Origin: Sphingobacterium sp. ML3W
GTDB taxonomy: Bacteria > Bacteroidota > Bacteroidia > Sphingobacteriales > Sphingobacteriaceae
Direction of reading: 5' to 3'
Length of the DNA stretch: 64,000 nt
Assembly: GCF_029542085.1 (NCBI RefSeq)
Contig: NZ_CP107036.1
Location: 3,968,001-4,032,000 of the forward strand
The translations under genes and the position numbers were made by a program. The first letter of the stretch is position 1. Every line of letters begins with the position of its first letter. The notes under the pieces are model-generated. The model saw nothing but the letters and a program-made list of their open reading frames with translations, was not told the origin of the DNA and did not search any database. Of this stretch, positions 8,282-16,955 are shown one piece after another.

Positions 8282-11200
8282 TTACTCAAATAATTTAAGC
8301 AGTTCTTCTTTGCTAATAGACTTCATTAGGTTGGCTTCATCCAAAATCACTCCTTCAGCCACTCGTTTTTTACTTTCTTGAAGTTCCAAAATCCCTTCTT
8401 CGACAGAATCCCGGCAAACAATCTTATAAGCCATCACATGTTTATCTTGACCAATGCGATAACAACGATCTATTGCCTGAGCTTCAGCCTGTGGATTCCA
8501 CCAAGGATCCAAAATGTAAACGTAGTCCGCAGCAGTAAGATTTAAGCCCGTTCCACCAGCTTTTAGGCTGATCAGAAAAACACGGCATGCATCTTCATTT
8601 TGAAATGTTTCAACCGCTGATTGCCGTTGCTCCTGGTTCATCCTACCATCGAGATAGGTGTACCCTATATTGTACTTTTCGATCCGTTGACCGACGAGTT
8701 TGAGCATAGAAGTATAGGATGAAAAAAGAAGAATCTTATGATTGGGAGCTACTTCTTCCATGATTTCATCAATAAAATCCAATTTGATAGATTCATTGGC
8801 TAAACCGTCATCTTTCATTAATACGGGTGAATTACACAGCTGTCTTAATTTCTGTAATGCCTCTATGGCCAAGAATTTGGATTTTGAAGAGTCTTCTCGG
8901 TTTAAATTTTCTTCAATTTCCTCTCGATATTTTTTACGATAGTTATCATAGATTCTCCGTTGTCCGTCTTGCATATCCAAATACAGAATAGTCTCCGTTT
9001 TATCTGGTAAATCTATTGCGACCTGCTTTTTGGTTCTCCTCAGAATAAATGGAGCAATCATCTTTTGCAAATTCATGAGTGGCGTATCGACTTCCTCCCC
9101 CTCTCCCATAGACTTAAACATTTTATTAAAATTTCTGTAATTCCCAAAAAAGCCGGGATTAACCATAGTCATTTGTGCATAGATGTCCTGAATACCATTT
9201 TCAATTGGCGTGCCCGTCATCGCAATTCGAAATAACGCTTTAATGGAGAAAAGGTATTCGAACCGTTTAGAATTTCGATTTTTTACCATCTGAGATTCAT
9301 CCAAAATCATATAACTGAATGATTGAGATTGAAGAAAGGAAAAGTCTGTCATCGCTGTCCCATAGGTTGTCAGCACAATTGATGCTTTTGCTAATGTCTC
9401 TTGGTCCTTTCTTTTCATACCATGATAAACATAATAACTTCGTTCCGGAGCAAATTTTTCAATTTCATTTTGCCAATTGAATAGCAATGAATTAGGAACA
9501 ATAACAATGGAAGGGTCTGCGTCTGGATTATTTTGATAATAGTATTCCAATAAAGTAATTACTTGTAATGTTTTTCCAAGTCCCATATCATCCGCCAGAA
9601 TACCACCCCATTGAAATTCTTGGAGGAATCCCATCCAACTAAAACCAACCCTCTGATAGGGTCGCAACGTTGCTTTGACAGTATCCGGAACATCTAATAA
9701 AGGAATTTCGGTCATATTGGCTAATTTATCTCGCCGTTCTCTTGTACTATCATTAATAATCTTGGGATCTATTTTTTCTAATTGTGTTTGAAAAGAGATC
9801 AATTGAGCTGAAGTCAAAATAATGTATGGATCTTCTACACGTGCCTGAGCAAATAAGGGGATAAAAAGGGATTTCAAAGAATCGCTGATATAGATATGGT
9901 CTCCATTATTGATCTTGAACCAATTTTTCCTTTCAAATAAATACTGCTCAAACTGACTCGGTTCTAATACTAATTTCCCCAGTTTAAATTTTATGTTGAT
10001 ATATAATAAATTTGATTGAGACTTCAGTTCCACCACTTCCCATTTTAAAGAGAAAGGATAGTAACTAGATCCTTTAACTAATCCCGTAAGTTTAAGCGTT
10101 ATCTGATGATCTTGACATGCCTTTCGAAGATTATTTATCCAATTTGTTCGGGAAATTAGGGATGTTCGCAGCTCCCAAGTATGAGCGGAAACCTGTTCTT
10201 CAAAAGATTCGTGTTGATTTTTGATAAAATTGCTAAAGATGAGTTCCTCTTCTACATTTCGCTCTTGAACGCAAATTTCATTATCATCATAAGTTAAAAT
10301 AGTTGTGCTTGGCATCTCAACAATTGGTAGGCTAACTGTCCCAAAATCTATGGATGCTTTCAAGAGCAGTAGATCATCCTGAAGCGATACCTCTAATATT
10401 TTCGTCTCCTCAATTGTCTTTTTAATTGCGGCATGATCTTTAAGCGTTTCATTTTTATAGGCTATCGGGAGGTGCTGAGCTATTGGACACAATAGCTCTT
10501 CGTAAAATTTAGGAATGTCTTGGCGCAACACAAAAATTTTGAATGCGGAATGTCTAAATTGATTCAGCAATTTTCCGACTTGCATATCGTCAATAAAAAG
10601 TACATTTTTGGTACCTAATTCCACAAAGAAACTATGCACATCGCTCAAAAACTTGATTTTCTTTAACAAATTACCTTTATAATAGGCCAGTAGCTCCATC
10701 AATAAACCTTTTTGATTCTCCACTACTTGAATCTTAAGCTTAAAGTCGCCATTCGCAATTTTCAATTTATATGATTGATTGAAAGCAGAGCTATATCGGA
10801 ATTGGTAGTGTCTTAGACCGAAATTATTCGTATGGGAATAGAAAAAGGTCACTTCATCATGACACAATTGATTTGAAATGAGATCCCTCCATAAATCCAT
10901 TATTTGATAATCCCGTTCATTTTGTTCAACGCTTGAAAGTTCATTTGGTCTGATCATGTTAAATGCAGAAGCTCCTAGCTGCAACAACTTCTTTGCGACT
11001 GCATCAAGCATCATTTCATGGCATGTAAGACGTCCGGGATGCGGCATGTCATCTTTTAATAGATAGCTTTCTTTAAAAACATCTTTTTTCTTTTCTCCAC
11101 TTAAAAATGGAAGAAAAAAAGGTAGTTGATCAATCGTATTATTAATCGGAATTGCAAAAATAAATTTGCCTTCCGATTTACAAATTGAAGGGTCGATTGA

Positions 11201-11701
11201 AGATATTTTATTACTAGCCACGTGACATAATTCCGATGGCGCATGAAAACCATAAATGCTCCCATATTCGGCTGCCGCTTTGATTTCAATTTTCGTTATT
11301 CTCTTATGTTCATCCTTAATAGATAGACCAAATAGTTCTCGTTGGTCAGGATGGGGTAAAAACCATTTTGGATCGTATAAATGAGAAAAATAATATTTAT
11401 TCCCACCTAATTTTTCACGCAATAAACCATAGACATGTTCACATAATGTCGCGTCCATTTTCCCACATGAACAATTTACTTTCAAATGATCGGCGGTCAA
11501 CGTGATCAGGACACGAATATTTCCCTTACACAAACTCTCGAACACATACCTATTATTAAACACACTCTCTTCTAGAATTATCTTAAAATCCCAAGTTAAT
11601 CTTGCAGATTTTTCGTTAAAAAATCTTTTCAGATAGACGATAGACAGAGATTTTTCTTGCTTATTTTGCCATGGTATCGTTACATCTATTTCATTTTTCA
11701 T
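8282..11701 (-). CDS. SNF2-family ATPase with SWIM zinc finger
   Basis: Swi2/Snf2 DNA-dependent ATPase, 1139 residues, the size of bacterial SWIM-SNF2 proteins. Order: an N-terminal SWIM zinc finger with Cys77, Cys79, Cys87 and His89; a long middle region with no recognised catalytic motif (about 100-670); helicase domain 1 with motif I ADDMGLGKT (Lys710) and motif II LDESQ, which replaces DEAH; the spacer MTGTPIENG (motif III region); helicase domain 2 with FILRRTK, then SLKAGGTGLNLTAA and the QAIDRCYRIGQ motif VI. Such enzymes translocate on duplex DNA and remodel DNA-protein complexes rather than unwind. It lies between a HEPN-like gene (79 bp upstream) and the 223-aa gene (19 bp downstream). 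It may be housekeeping transcription recycling or part of a defence system; the sequence alone does not decide. Confidence 0.93.
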   Translation of the reverse strand: MKNEIDVTIPWQNKQEKSLSIVYLKRFFNEKSARLTWDFKIILEESVFNNRYVFESLCKGNIRVLITLTADHLKVNCSCGKMDATLCEHVYGLLREKLGGNKYYFSHLYDPKWFLPHPDQRELFGLSIKDEHKRITKIEIKAAAEYGSIYGFHAPSELCHVASNKISSIDPSICKSEGKFIFAIPINNTIDQLPFFLPFLSGEKKKDVFKESYLLKDDMPHPGRLTCHEMMLDAVAKKLLQLGASAFNMIRPNELSSVEQNERDYQIMDLWRDLISNQLCHDEVTFFYSHTNNFGLRHYQFRYSSAFNQSYKLKIANGDFKLKIQVVENQKGLLMELLAYYKGNLLKKIKFLSDVHSFFVELGTKNVLFIDDMQVGKLLNQFRHSAFKIFVLRQDIPKFYEELLCPIAQHLPIAYKNETLKDHAAIKKTIEETKILEVSLQDDLLLLKASIDFGTVSLPIVEMPSTTILTYDDNEICVQERNVEEELIFSNFIKNQHESFEEQVSAHTWELRTSLISRTNWINNLRKACQDHQITLKLTGLVKGSSYYPFSLKWEVVELKSQSNLLYINIKFKLGKLVLEPSQFEQYLFERKNWFKINNGDHIYISDSLKSLFIPLFAQARVEDPYIILTSAQLISFQTQLEKIDPKIINDSTRERRDKLANMTEIPLLDVPDTVKATLRPYQRVGFSWMGFLQEFQWGGILADDMGLGKTLQVITLLEYYYQNNPDADPSIVIVPNSLLFNWQNEIEKFAPERSYYVYHGMKRKDQETLAKASIVLTTYGTAMTDFSFLQSQSFSYMILDESQMVKNRNSKRFEYLFSIKALFRIAMTGTPIENGIQDIYAQMTMVNPGFFGNYRNFNKMFKSMGEGEEVDTPLMNLQKMIAPFILRRTKKQVAIDLPDKTETILYLDMQDGQRRIYDNYRKKYREEIEENLNREDSSKSKFLAIEALQKLRQLCNSPVLMKDDGLANESIKLDFIDEIMEEVAPNHKILLFSSYTSMLKLVGQRIEKYNIGYTYLDGRMNQEQRQSAVETFQNEDACRVFLISLKAGGTGLNLTAADYVYILDPWWNPQAEAQAIDRCYRIGQDKHVMAYKIVCRDSVEEGILELQESKKRVAEGVILDEANLMKSISKEELLKLFE

Positions 11702-11748
11702 TGGTTTATGTTTAGTTATAATGGTTTAATTTTATAAGTCTACCATAC

Positions 11749-11764
11749 CTAGATGAGCATCTAG
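11749..11764. promoter_or_regulatory. 16-bp palindrome between HEPN and SNF2 genes
   Basis: CTAGATG-AG-CATCTAG, perfect 7-bp arms with a 2-bp centre, in the 79-bp gap just before the SNF2 start. The spacing suits a repressor operator better than a terminator, since no T-run follows on the transcribed strand. Function is inferred. Confidence 0.35.
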
Positions 11765-11780
11765 CCTTTTATTGTGAGCT

Positions 11781-13517
11781 TCAATTTATTTTAATTCCCG
11801 ATTTCATTTCCATATACCTTAAACTCTGCTCACATAGGTCAGCAAAAAAGGCTATAATCCGACTAGCGTTGGATTTAAAATACTCCATTTCCAGCTGGTC
11901 CAATTCAGGAGGCAGCTCATATACCCGCCCTTTCATATCTTTTAATAGCTCCTGGTACAATAGGGCTTCAGAAGGTTCATTTGAGGTAAAAAAATCGCTT
12001 ACTTTTTTATCACAGATACAGCTCCATTCCACCAACTCCTCCAACGTTGCATTCATTGGCGTGTAACCGATCCGTAGGTAGAGGTAGCTATGTATTCCGA
12101 TCAGGATCAACTGATTTAACAACAGCACCGCCAATTGCTTGCTCGAAGGGCGAGCATCAGAAAATATGGCCAGCATATCGTGCATGAGCTTTGCATTACG
12201 TATCCAGACATTTGTCGTTTTAAATAGGGTGTCGGGCCAATTTACAGGAGTTAGCGAATAGGTTGGCTTATAGCCCGGATTGCGGTAAAGGACAACAGAG
12301 TCATTCCAGATCGTTTGCGAAAAGCGACTTCCTATATTTAATTTCGCTGCGATAAAGCTGCTGCTTAAAAATGAAATAACTGCTGTCGCCCGACCAAAAG
12401 AAACTTTACGGAAGTAACATTGTCCAACCCATTTTTTTATAACAACCAAGTAAATGCTGACGCTTCCAACATCTTTTAGGGGATAGTCGAATAACCCCTT
12501 TCCATGAGTTTTACTCACATAATAATTGAGCAACATCATCTGTTCAGCCTGATTGTCCCTGCGAATCTGATAGAGAAGCTGCTGTATATCCGACTGATAC
12601 TGTTCAGGCCAGGGGAATGCGTGAAAAGTAGATGCAGCGACCAGCGTTTCCTGTTGTGCTATTTTAACTTTTTCTTCTTTCGCCAGTTTAGTCTTTGCTA
12701 GCTCAGCTTGGATGGCAGCTTCAGTCGCTATATTCTTTTCGTATTCGGCCTGCAATTCCTGCATAAAGTAACGGAAGAGTTTTTCTATCGCCGTTTGCAT
12801 AACTGCACAATGATCGTATAACTGTGAGGCTGCTATAGCGGAAATCTCCAGATCTTTATTTTGATTGACAGCATTAAAGGAAGTATCCAATAAGCGGAAG
12901 CGCTCTTTCTCTTCATCGCCTTCACCCATAAATACTTTTTTAAACATCGAGAAGTGCGTGTCAAGGCTTCTTATTCTACTGTCCAGACTGTGTACATTAT
13001 TTCCTTTGGCTTCCACCATCACTTGCAGCAATCTTAAATGGCTTTCCATACTCTGATGAACCATATATAATGCACGGAGATAGTTTGCCGTATCGGCAAA
13101 TGTCTGTGCCGCCTGTAAAAATTCCGCGGAAGCAGCCTGCACTTTTTGGTAATGCTTATCAGAGAGATCCAGTATACCCCTTATCTCTTTCGGTTTACTC
13201 ATTGCGGTATTGTTCTCACCAGAACTAAAAATCTCATGCTTGGCTAAAGCCGCATAACAATAGAATAAACTTCCCATCTTGATCTTGTTTTTCAGTTCAG
13301 GGGTAAAAATCAATTCAAATGAAATACGTTCCTGATCCAACAGACATAATTCCACAATAGGTTTTAATATCTTATGCGAAAGTCCACTCACGGGTTTAAG
13401 CGTTAAAACTAAGTGCTGATATTCTTGATCCAAAAACTGATATTTAACGAGATAAACCCGATCGAGATCCATACGTTGAGCTAAACGGTCTATGATCAAT
13501 TGATTATTAATTTCCAT
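11781..13517 (-). CDS. Large HEPN-like protein with apparent internal duplication
   Basis: 578 residues, no signal peptide. Residues about 121-255 fit the HEPN helical bundle: LRALYMVHQSMESHLRLLQ with His154-Gln155, then NNVHSL with His176; an R-x4-H (RSLDTH, 183-188) follows. Residues about 437-575 look like a second, degenerate copy (KQLAVLLLNQLILIGIHS ... GYTPMNATLEELVEWS). Each is preceded by a similar strand-rich segment (VYLVKYQFLDQEYQ at 21-34; VSIYLVVIKKWVGQ at 353-366), so the protein reads as two degraded transferase-like plus HEPN halves joined by a charged coiled coil (about 255-295). The GSxxR...DxD motif of active minimal nucleotidyltransferases is absent. HEPN proteins are often RNases or RNA binders in stress and defence; here the activity is unproven. 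First gene of the block. Confidence 0.7.
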   Translation of the reverse strand: MEINNQLIIDRLAQRMDLDRVYLVKYQFLDQEYQHLVLTLKPVSGLSHKILKPIVELCLLDQERISFELIFTPELKNKIKMGSLFYCYAALAKHEIFSSGENNTAMSKPKEIRGILDLSDKHYQKVQAASAEFLQAAQTFADTANYLRALYMVHQSMESHLRLLQVMVEAKGNNVHSLDSRIRSLDTHFSMFKKVFMGEGDEEKERFRLLDTSFNAVNQNKDLEISAIAASQLYDHCAVMQTAIEKLFRYFMQELQAEYEKNIATEAAIQAELAKTKLAKEEKVKIAQQETLVAASTFHAFPWPEQYQSDIQQLLYQIRRDNQAEQMMLLNYYVSKTHGKGLFDYPLKDVGSVSIYLVVIKKWVGQCYFRKVSFGRATAVISFLSSSFIAAKLNIGSRFSQTIWNDSVVLYRNPGYKPTYSLTPVNWPDTLFKTTNVWIRNAKLMHDMLAIFSDARPSSKQLAVLLLNQLILIGIHSYLYLRIGYTPMNATLEELVEWSCICDKKVSDFFTSNEPSEALLYQELLKDMKGRVYELPPELDQLEMEYFKSNASRIIAFFADLCEQSLRYMEMKSGIKIN

Positions 13518-13633
13518 AATAATGACTTAATGAATATAAAATTCTACAACATATAGCCTACTGAACAACAAATGGTTAAAACCTATTATTGTAAAAAAAC
13601 AATAGCTATATTGGAAAAAAAACAGAAGTGACT

Positions 13634-13779
13634 ACCAAGGTGATTAAATAGAAAATCAACAGGTAAAATGCATTCGCGTTTGCACCTTGGTTTATTTTAG
13701 GAAAGGTCGGCAATCAACATAAAAAATCGTATCGAAATTTCAAATGTACTTGTGAAATATAGCTAATCTGTTTGCCGAC
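13634..13779. other. Possible structured RNA or paired stem-loops
   Basis: Stem 1: ACCAAGGTG (13634-13642) pairs with CACCTTGGT (13683-13691) around 40 nt. Stem 2: GTCGGCAA (13706-13713) pairs with TTGCCGAC (13772-13779), and an inner stem ATTTCA (13737-13742)/TGAAAT (13753-13758) nests inside it. Two perfect stems of 8-9 bp close together in AT-rich DNA are unlikely by chance, but no known RNA family is recognised and the strand is unknown. Confidence 0.3.
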
Positions 13780-14170
13780 AAAGAGACAGATAAGATACTG
13801 GTGCATCATGTTATTCAAGAAAACACCATTACAATACAAATATATAGATTATATATACAAATGTAATAATTAAAAATATCTTATACAAATGTTTTTTAGA
13901 ATAACATAGTTTCTCTATGAGTAGCATACGTCTCTTTCACTATAGGTTCCTATCGCTCCTTTAGGGCGTATTTAGCCCCGCTCAAAATATGGTATCATCC
14001 CTAATGAGATACTTGATCTTTACTTAGCCAGTACAACAGGGCTGCTTTATCCGATTTTGTTGTTCCCTTTTTTTCTATTCCTGCGAATAGGATAATATTT
14101 ATTAAATTATTGTTATGTTTAAGGGTAGATTGCGAGAACGGGAATTGAAGATCATCAGGTTTTGCAATTT

Positions 14171-14213
14171 ATCATAAACGAATCATAAATAGCCATAAGC
14201 GAATCGTAAACCT
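14171..14213. repeat. Tandem 11-bp repeat, about four units
   Basis: Units ATCATAAACGA, ATCATAAATAG, CCATAAGCGA and ATCGTAAACCT: three of 11 bp and one of 10 bp, about one helical turn each. They lie 90 bp before the S41 peptidase start. A second 11-bp array with other sequence lies at 36748-36802. Confidence 0.5.
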
Positions 14214-14303
14214 CTATCGAATGCGATGTTAATGTATCATATTTTTATAGCAAATTAAAATAGTACCATTATATAAGAAGTATAGCGTCTAACAAACCGA
14301 CAA

Positions 14304-15377
14304 ATGACCTTAAAACAAATACTTTTATTCTTTTGTATTTCATTTCTGATCTATCCGATATTCGGTCAGACCAACTGCAACTGTTCACAGGCACTCAAAC
14401 AATTAATCAGTAAAATCGAAACAGAATATCCGGGCTTTCCGGAAAAGGTAAAACGTCACAACGATTTATACCAAGCCAAAAAGAATATTCTGAATAAAAA
14501 AAGTCTCAACGCAAAAAACGAAGCGTGCACAGCTCTTTTGCAGGAGTATCTCGATTTTTTTCAGGATGAGCACATTGTTTTAAGATCATTGACTGCAACA
14601 CAGAAAAAAGTCCCCGAACCTACGGTGAATCCGGCTGAGCTTGAAGAAGAAGTGATGGCCAAAGCAATTAATCCCGAGGTTTTCTATATTAAGATCGGCA
14701 GTTTTGCTTATGAAAATATCGCTCCGGTAAAGGATTTAATAGCAAAACATAAGGAACAGATTGAACATAGTAAGGGACTGATTATCGATATCCGAAATAA
14801 CGGTGGTGGAACGGATGATGTATACCAACCCATTTTACCCTATGTCCTGACAAATCCGATACGGATTATGAGTGTTGAATTTTTTGCTACCCATACCCTA
14901 GTCAATGGCCTCCGTGATTATGCCCTTAAGAATATAAAACAGGGGCTGGACTCCATTGCGGAAGCGAAAAAGATCGAGAACGATCTAAAAGAATACAAAG
15001 ATAATATCGGAAAATTTGTACTCTATGGTGATAAAAAAGTACTTATCGATACGATAGCACTCAATAAGAAAAGCCCGACCCAAGTTATTATTCTAGCCAA
15101 CAGAAATGTGGCCAGTTCAGGTGAAAATTTCTTATTCAGCTGCCGTCAAAGCAAAAAAGTAAAGATTATGGGCACGCCTAGTATGGGTGCACTGGATTAT
15201 GGATCCATACGGGAGTTTAAATTTGGCTGCGATAATTATCAACTGTTTTTGCCAACCTACAGGTCGGCACGGCTACCGCAATACCCCATTGACAATATTG
15301 GCGTACAGCCAGATATCTATTTGGATGAATCCGTCCCTGATTGGATTGATTTTGCTGTCCATTATATCCAGGAGTAG
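14304..15377 (+). CDS. S41 family (tail-specific) serine peptidase, exported
   Basis: 357 residues. Signal peptide MTLKQILLFFCISFLIYPIF, cleaved near FGQ, so periplasmic or surface-exposed. The S41 core is visible: a strand and loop LIIDIRNNGGGTDD around residues 160-172, and the nucleophile segment NVASSGENFLF with the catalytic Ser near 271, followed by MGTPSMGALDYG. No PDZ domain is apparent, so it is of the short type that cleaves or processes exported proteins rather than a full CtpA. A gene for a DKNYY lipoprotein starts 37 bp downstream and is probably co-transcribed. Confidence 0.88.
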   Translation: MTLKQILLFFCISFLIYPIFGQTNCNCSQALKQLISKIETEYPGFPEKVKRHNDLYQAKKNILNKKSLNAKNEACTALLQEYLDFFQDEHIVLRSLTATQKKVPEPTVNPAELEEEVMAKAINPEVFYIKIGSFAYENIAPVKDLIAKHKEQIEHSKGLIIDIRNNGGGTDDVYQPILPYVLTNPIRIMSVEFFATHTLVNGLRDYALKNIKQGLDSIAEAKKIENDLKEYKDNIGKFVLYGDKKVLIDTIALNKKSPTQVIILANRNVASSGENFLFSCRQSKKVKIMGTPSMGALDYGSIREFKFGCDNYQLFLPTYRSARLPQYPIDNIGVQPDIYLDESVPDWIDFAVHYIQE

Positions 15378-15414
15378 GAATACATCATCAGGAGCAAATC
15401 ATAGAAAGGAGAGT

Positions 15415-16506
15415 ATGAAAAATATTTTTAAAATGGGAATTATCAGCACATGCATTGGCTTGTTCTTCTCCTGCAAAGAGCAGGTCAGCCCTTTGTCTGA
15501 AGACTATTATAAAAAAAGTGGAGCGATCTATTTTATCCCCGGAGGTAATGGTTTTGAACGCGGTTCAAGAAAGACGGAAGCAGATGTAAATAGTTTTTCT
15601 GTGATCAAAGGCGTCTATGCACGTGATAAAGACAATATCTATTTTATGGGTTGTCCACAACAATTCGTTGATGCAAAGACCTTTCGATTGAAAGGAAAGA
15701 TTCCCATCGATCAGTCTCACGTATTCGATTTCAATGGCTCTCCATCAGCTACAGGAGCATGTAGCAAACAACAGCTTACCGTCGTGACAGGTGCGGATCC
15801 CGAAACGTATATTACCTTATATGATACAATCCCATCCCTATCTAAAGATAAATCACATTATTTCTACAATGCCCAACCATTAGCTGTTGACTACGCTTCA
15901 TTTAAAATTTTAAATGAAAATTTTGTAAAAGACCAAAATAGGCTTTATGTGGTCACTCAGAAAAGTATCAATCCGCTCAATTACACAACGGATAAGATTG
16001 ATGTACTTAACAATGAATACATCATTTTGGATGGTAAAAAATTACTTTATTACCAGCCATATCAGGGTATCGGTGTACTTGAAACGACTTTGCCTTCGAC
16101 CAATAAAATTAAATTACTTGATAGAAAAACGGTAATCATTGATCAATTAGTGCTCATTGAAGGAAAGAAATTTGAATTCGCTGATGTTGATGCCGACAGT
16201 TTTAAAATATTGGAAGGAATTGGTGGAAACTCTTTTTGGTCCAGAGACAAAAATCATATTTATTATAATGAACAGCTCCTGACAGAGGCAGACCCAAAAA
16301 CTTTTGAAGTTCTTAGGCGCGCTGTCGCCAAAGATGCCAGACATATTTTCGTCGGTGATAAAATCTTTGAAGGCCCCGATGTCAAAAGTTTCAGAAGTGT
16401 AGATAAAGCAGAAGTAAACCACGATTTTGAAGATGATCTGGGCAACAAGTACTGGTACCGACCCAAGGAGGGAGATGCAGAACTTGTTCCGGTAAAGAAG
16501 AAATAA
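15415..16506 (+). CDS. DKNYY-repeat lipoprotein
   Basis: 363 residues. The start at 15415 was chosen over a longer open frame that overlaps the peptidase gene, because it follows an AAGGAGAG ribosome site and opens a lipoprotein signal (MKNIFKMGIISTC..., lipobox near FFSC). The body carries repeats typed D-K-x-x-I/H-Y-F/Y followed some 15 residues later by D-x-x-S/T-F (ARDKDNIYF, SKDKSHYFY, SRDKNHIYY, AKDARHIFV), the DKNYY family pattern, which forms a repeat fold of unknown function. It probably faces the periplasm or surface and shares a transcript with the S41 peptidase, so it could be a substrate or partner; that is inference. Confidence 0.82.
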   Translation: MKNIFKMGIISTCIGLFFSCKEQVSPLSEDYYKKSGAIYFIPGGNGFERGSRKTEADVNSFSVIKGVYARDKDNIYFMGCPQQFVDAKTFRLKGKIPIDQSHVFDFNGSPSATGACSKQQLTVVTGADPETYITLYDTIPSLSKDKSHYFYNAQPLAVDYASFKILNENFVKDQNRLYVVTQKSINPLNYTTDKIDVLNNEYIILDGKKLLYYQPYQGIGVLETTLPSTNKIKLLDRKTVIIDQLVLIEGKKFEFADVDADSFKILEGIGGNSFWSRDKNHIYYNEQLLTEADPKTFEVLRRAVAKDARHIFVGDKIFEGPDVKSFRSVDKAEVNHDFEDDLGNKYWYRPKEGDAELVPVKKK

Positions 16507-16543
16507 TGATATAGTTTAAATCTATTATTTTAGAACCGGTCGT

Positions 16544-16699
16544 CTAACTAAGTATAAGTTTATAATGTACTGATCTTCCAAACCCAATTTGTTCTAATAT
16601 ACCTTGCTCCTGCAGGTATTGTAGATCCCTTGTTGCAGTAGCTTTTGAGGTCCTCGCAATAGACATATACTTTTTTGCGGTCACACGCTTATGCCAATT
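16544..16699 (-). pseudogene. Remnant of a Fic-family protein C-terminus
   Basis: On the minus strand the frame ending at 16544 reads NWHKRVTAKKYMSIARTS and continues with KATATRDLQYLQEQGIL and a GRSVHYKL ending: the winged-helix tail typical of Fic/DOC proteins of the kind that AMPylate targets. An in-frame TGA cuts it off upstream (at 16700-16702), and no Fic core (HPFxxGNGR) is found anywhere near. About 52 residues of tail survive. It is likely the leftover of a deleted gene. Confidence 0.6.
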
Positions 16700-16955
16700 T
16701 CAAATTCTAATCGGCTCATCGAAAAAATAACACACTGTCAAAAGGCCCCAACTTCCTAATATTACAATTGATCAAGTCGCTTCATAATCACTGAATTCGG
16801 CTATTTTTCCAAAGGCTATTTTCGTCTACTTTAGCCTCAGGATCACAGCATTTTGCATGAATCCCATCATAAAGCGTTGCATTGGCACAATGAGCATATA
16901 CGAAACTTTTTGTTGCTCCTTTAACAGTGAACGCTTTCAATTAAAAAGAAAAAAG

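Larger units (their letters stand above)
13518..14303. other. Long intergenic region with stem-loops and repeats
   Basis: No believable gene in 786 bp between divergent genes. It holds two stacked stem-loops (13634-13691 and 13706-13779), an AT-rich tract (about 13840-13910) and an 11-bp tandem repeat (14171-14213). The middle (13920-14080) looks like decayed sequence of unknown origin. Confidence 0.6.

Noticed and set aside
7591..13517. DISARM or a known SNF2 defence system
   Set aside because: No methyltransferase, DrmA/B/C, nuclease or phospholipase D gene is present next to the SNF2 gene.
11781..13517. HEPN-MNT toxin-antitoxin pair
   Set aside because: The protein is large and single, and no adjacent small nucleotidyltransferase gene exists.
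13920..14080. Possible coding remnant in the long gene-free region
   Set aside because: All frames on both strands are broken by stops within about 15 codons and no family could be recognised.
15187..15414. Longer start for the DKNYY lipoprotein
   Set aside because: It overlaps the S41 peptidase by about 190 bp in another frame and has no signal character; the ATG at 15415 has an AAGGAG site and a lipoprotein signal.
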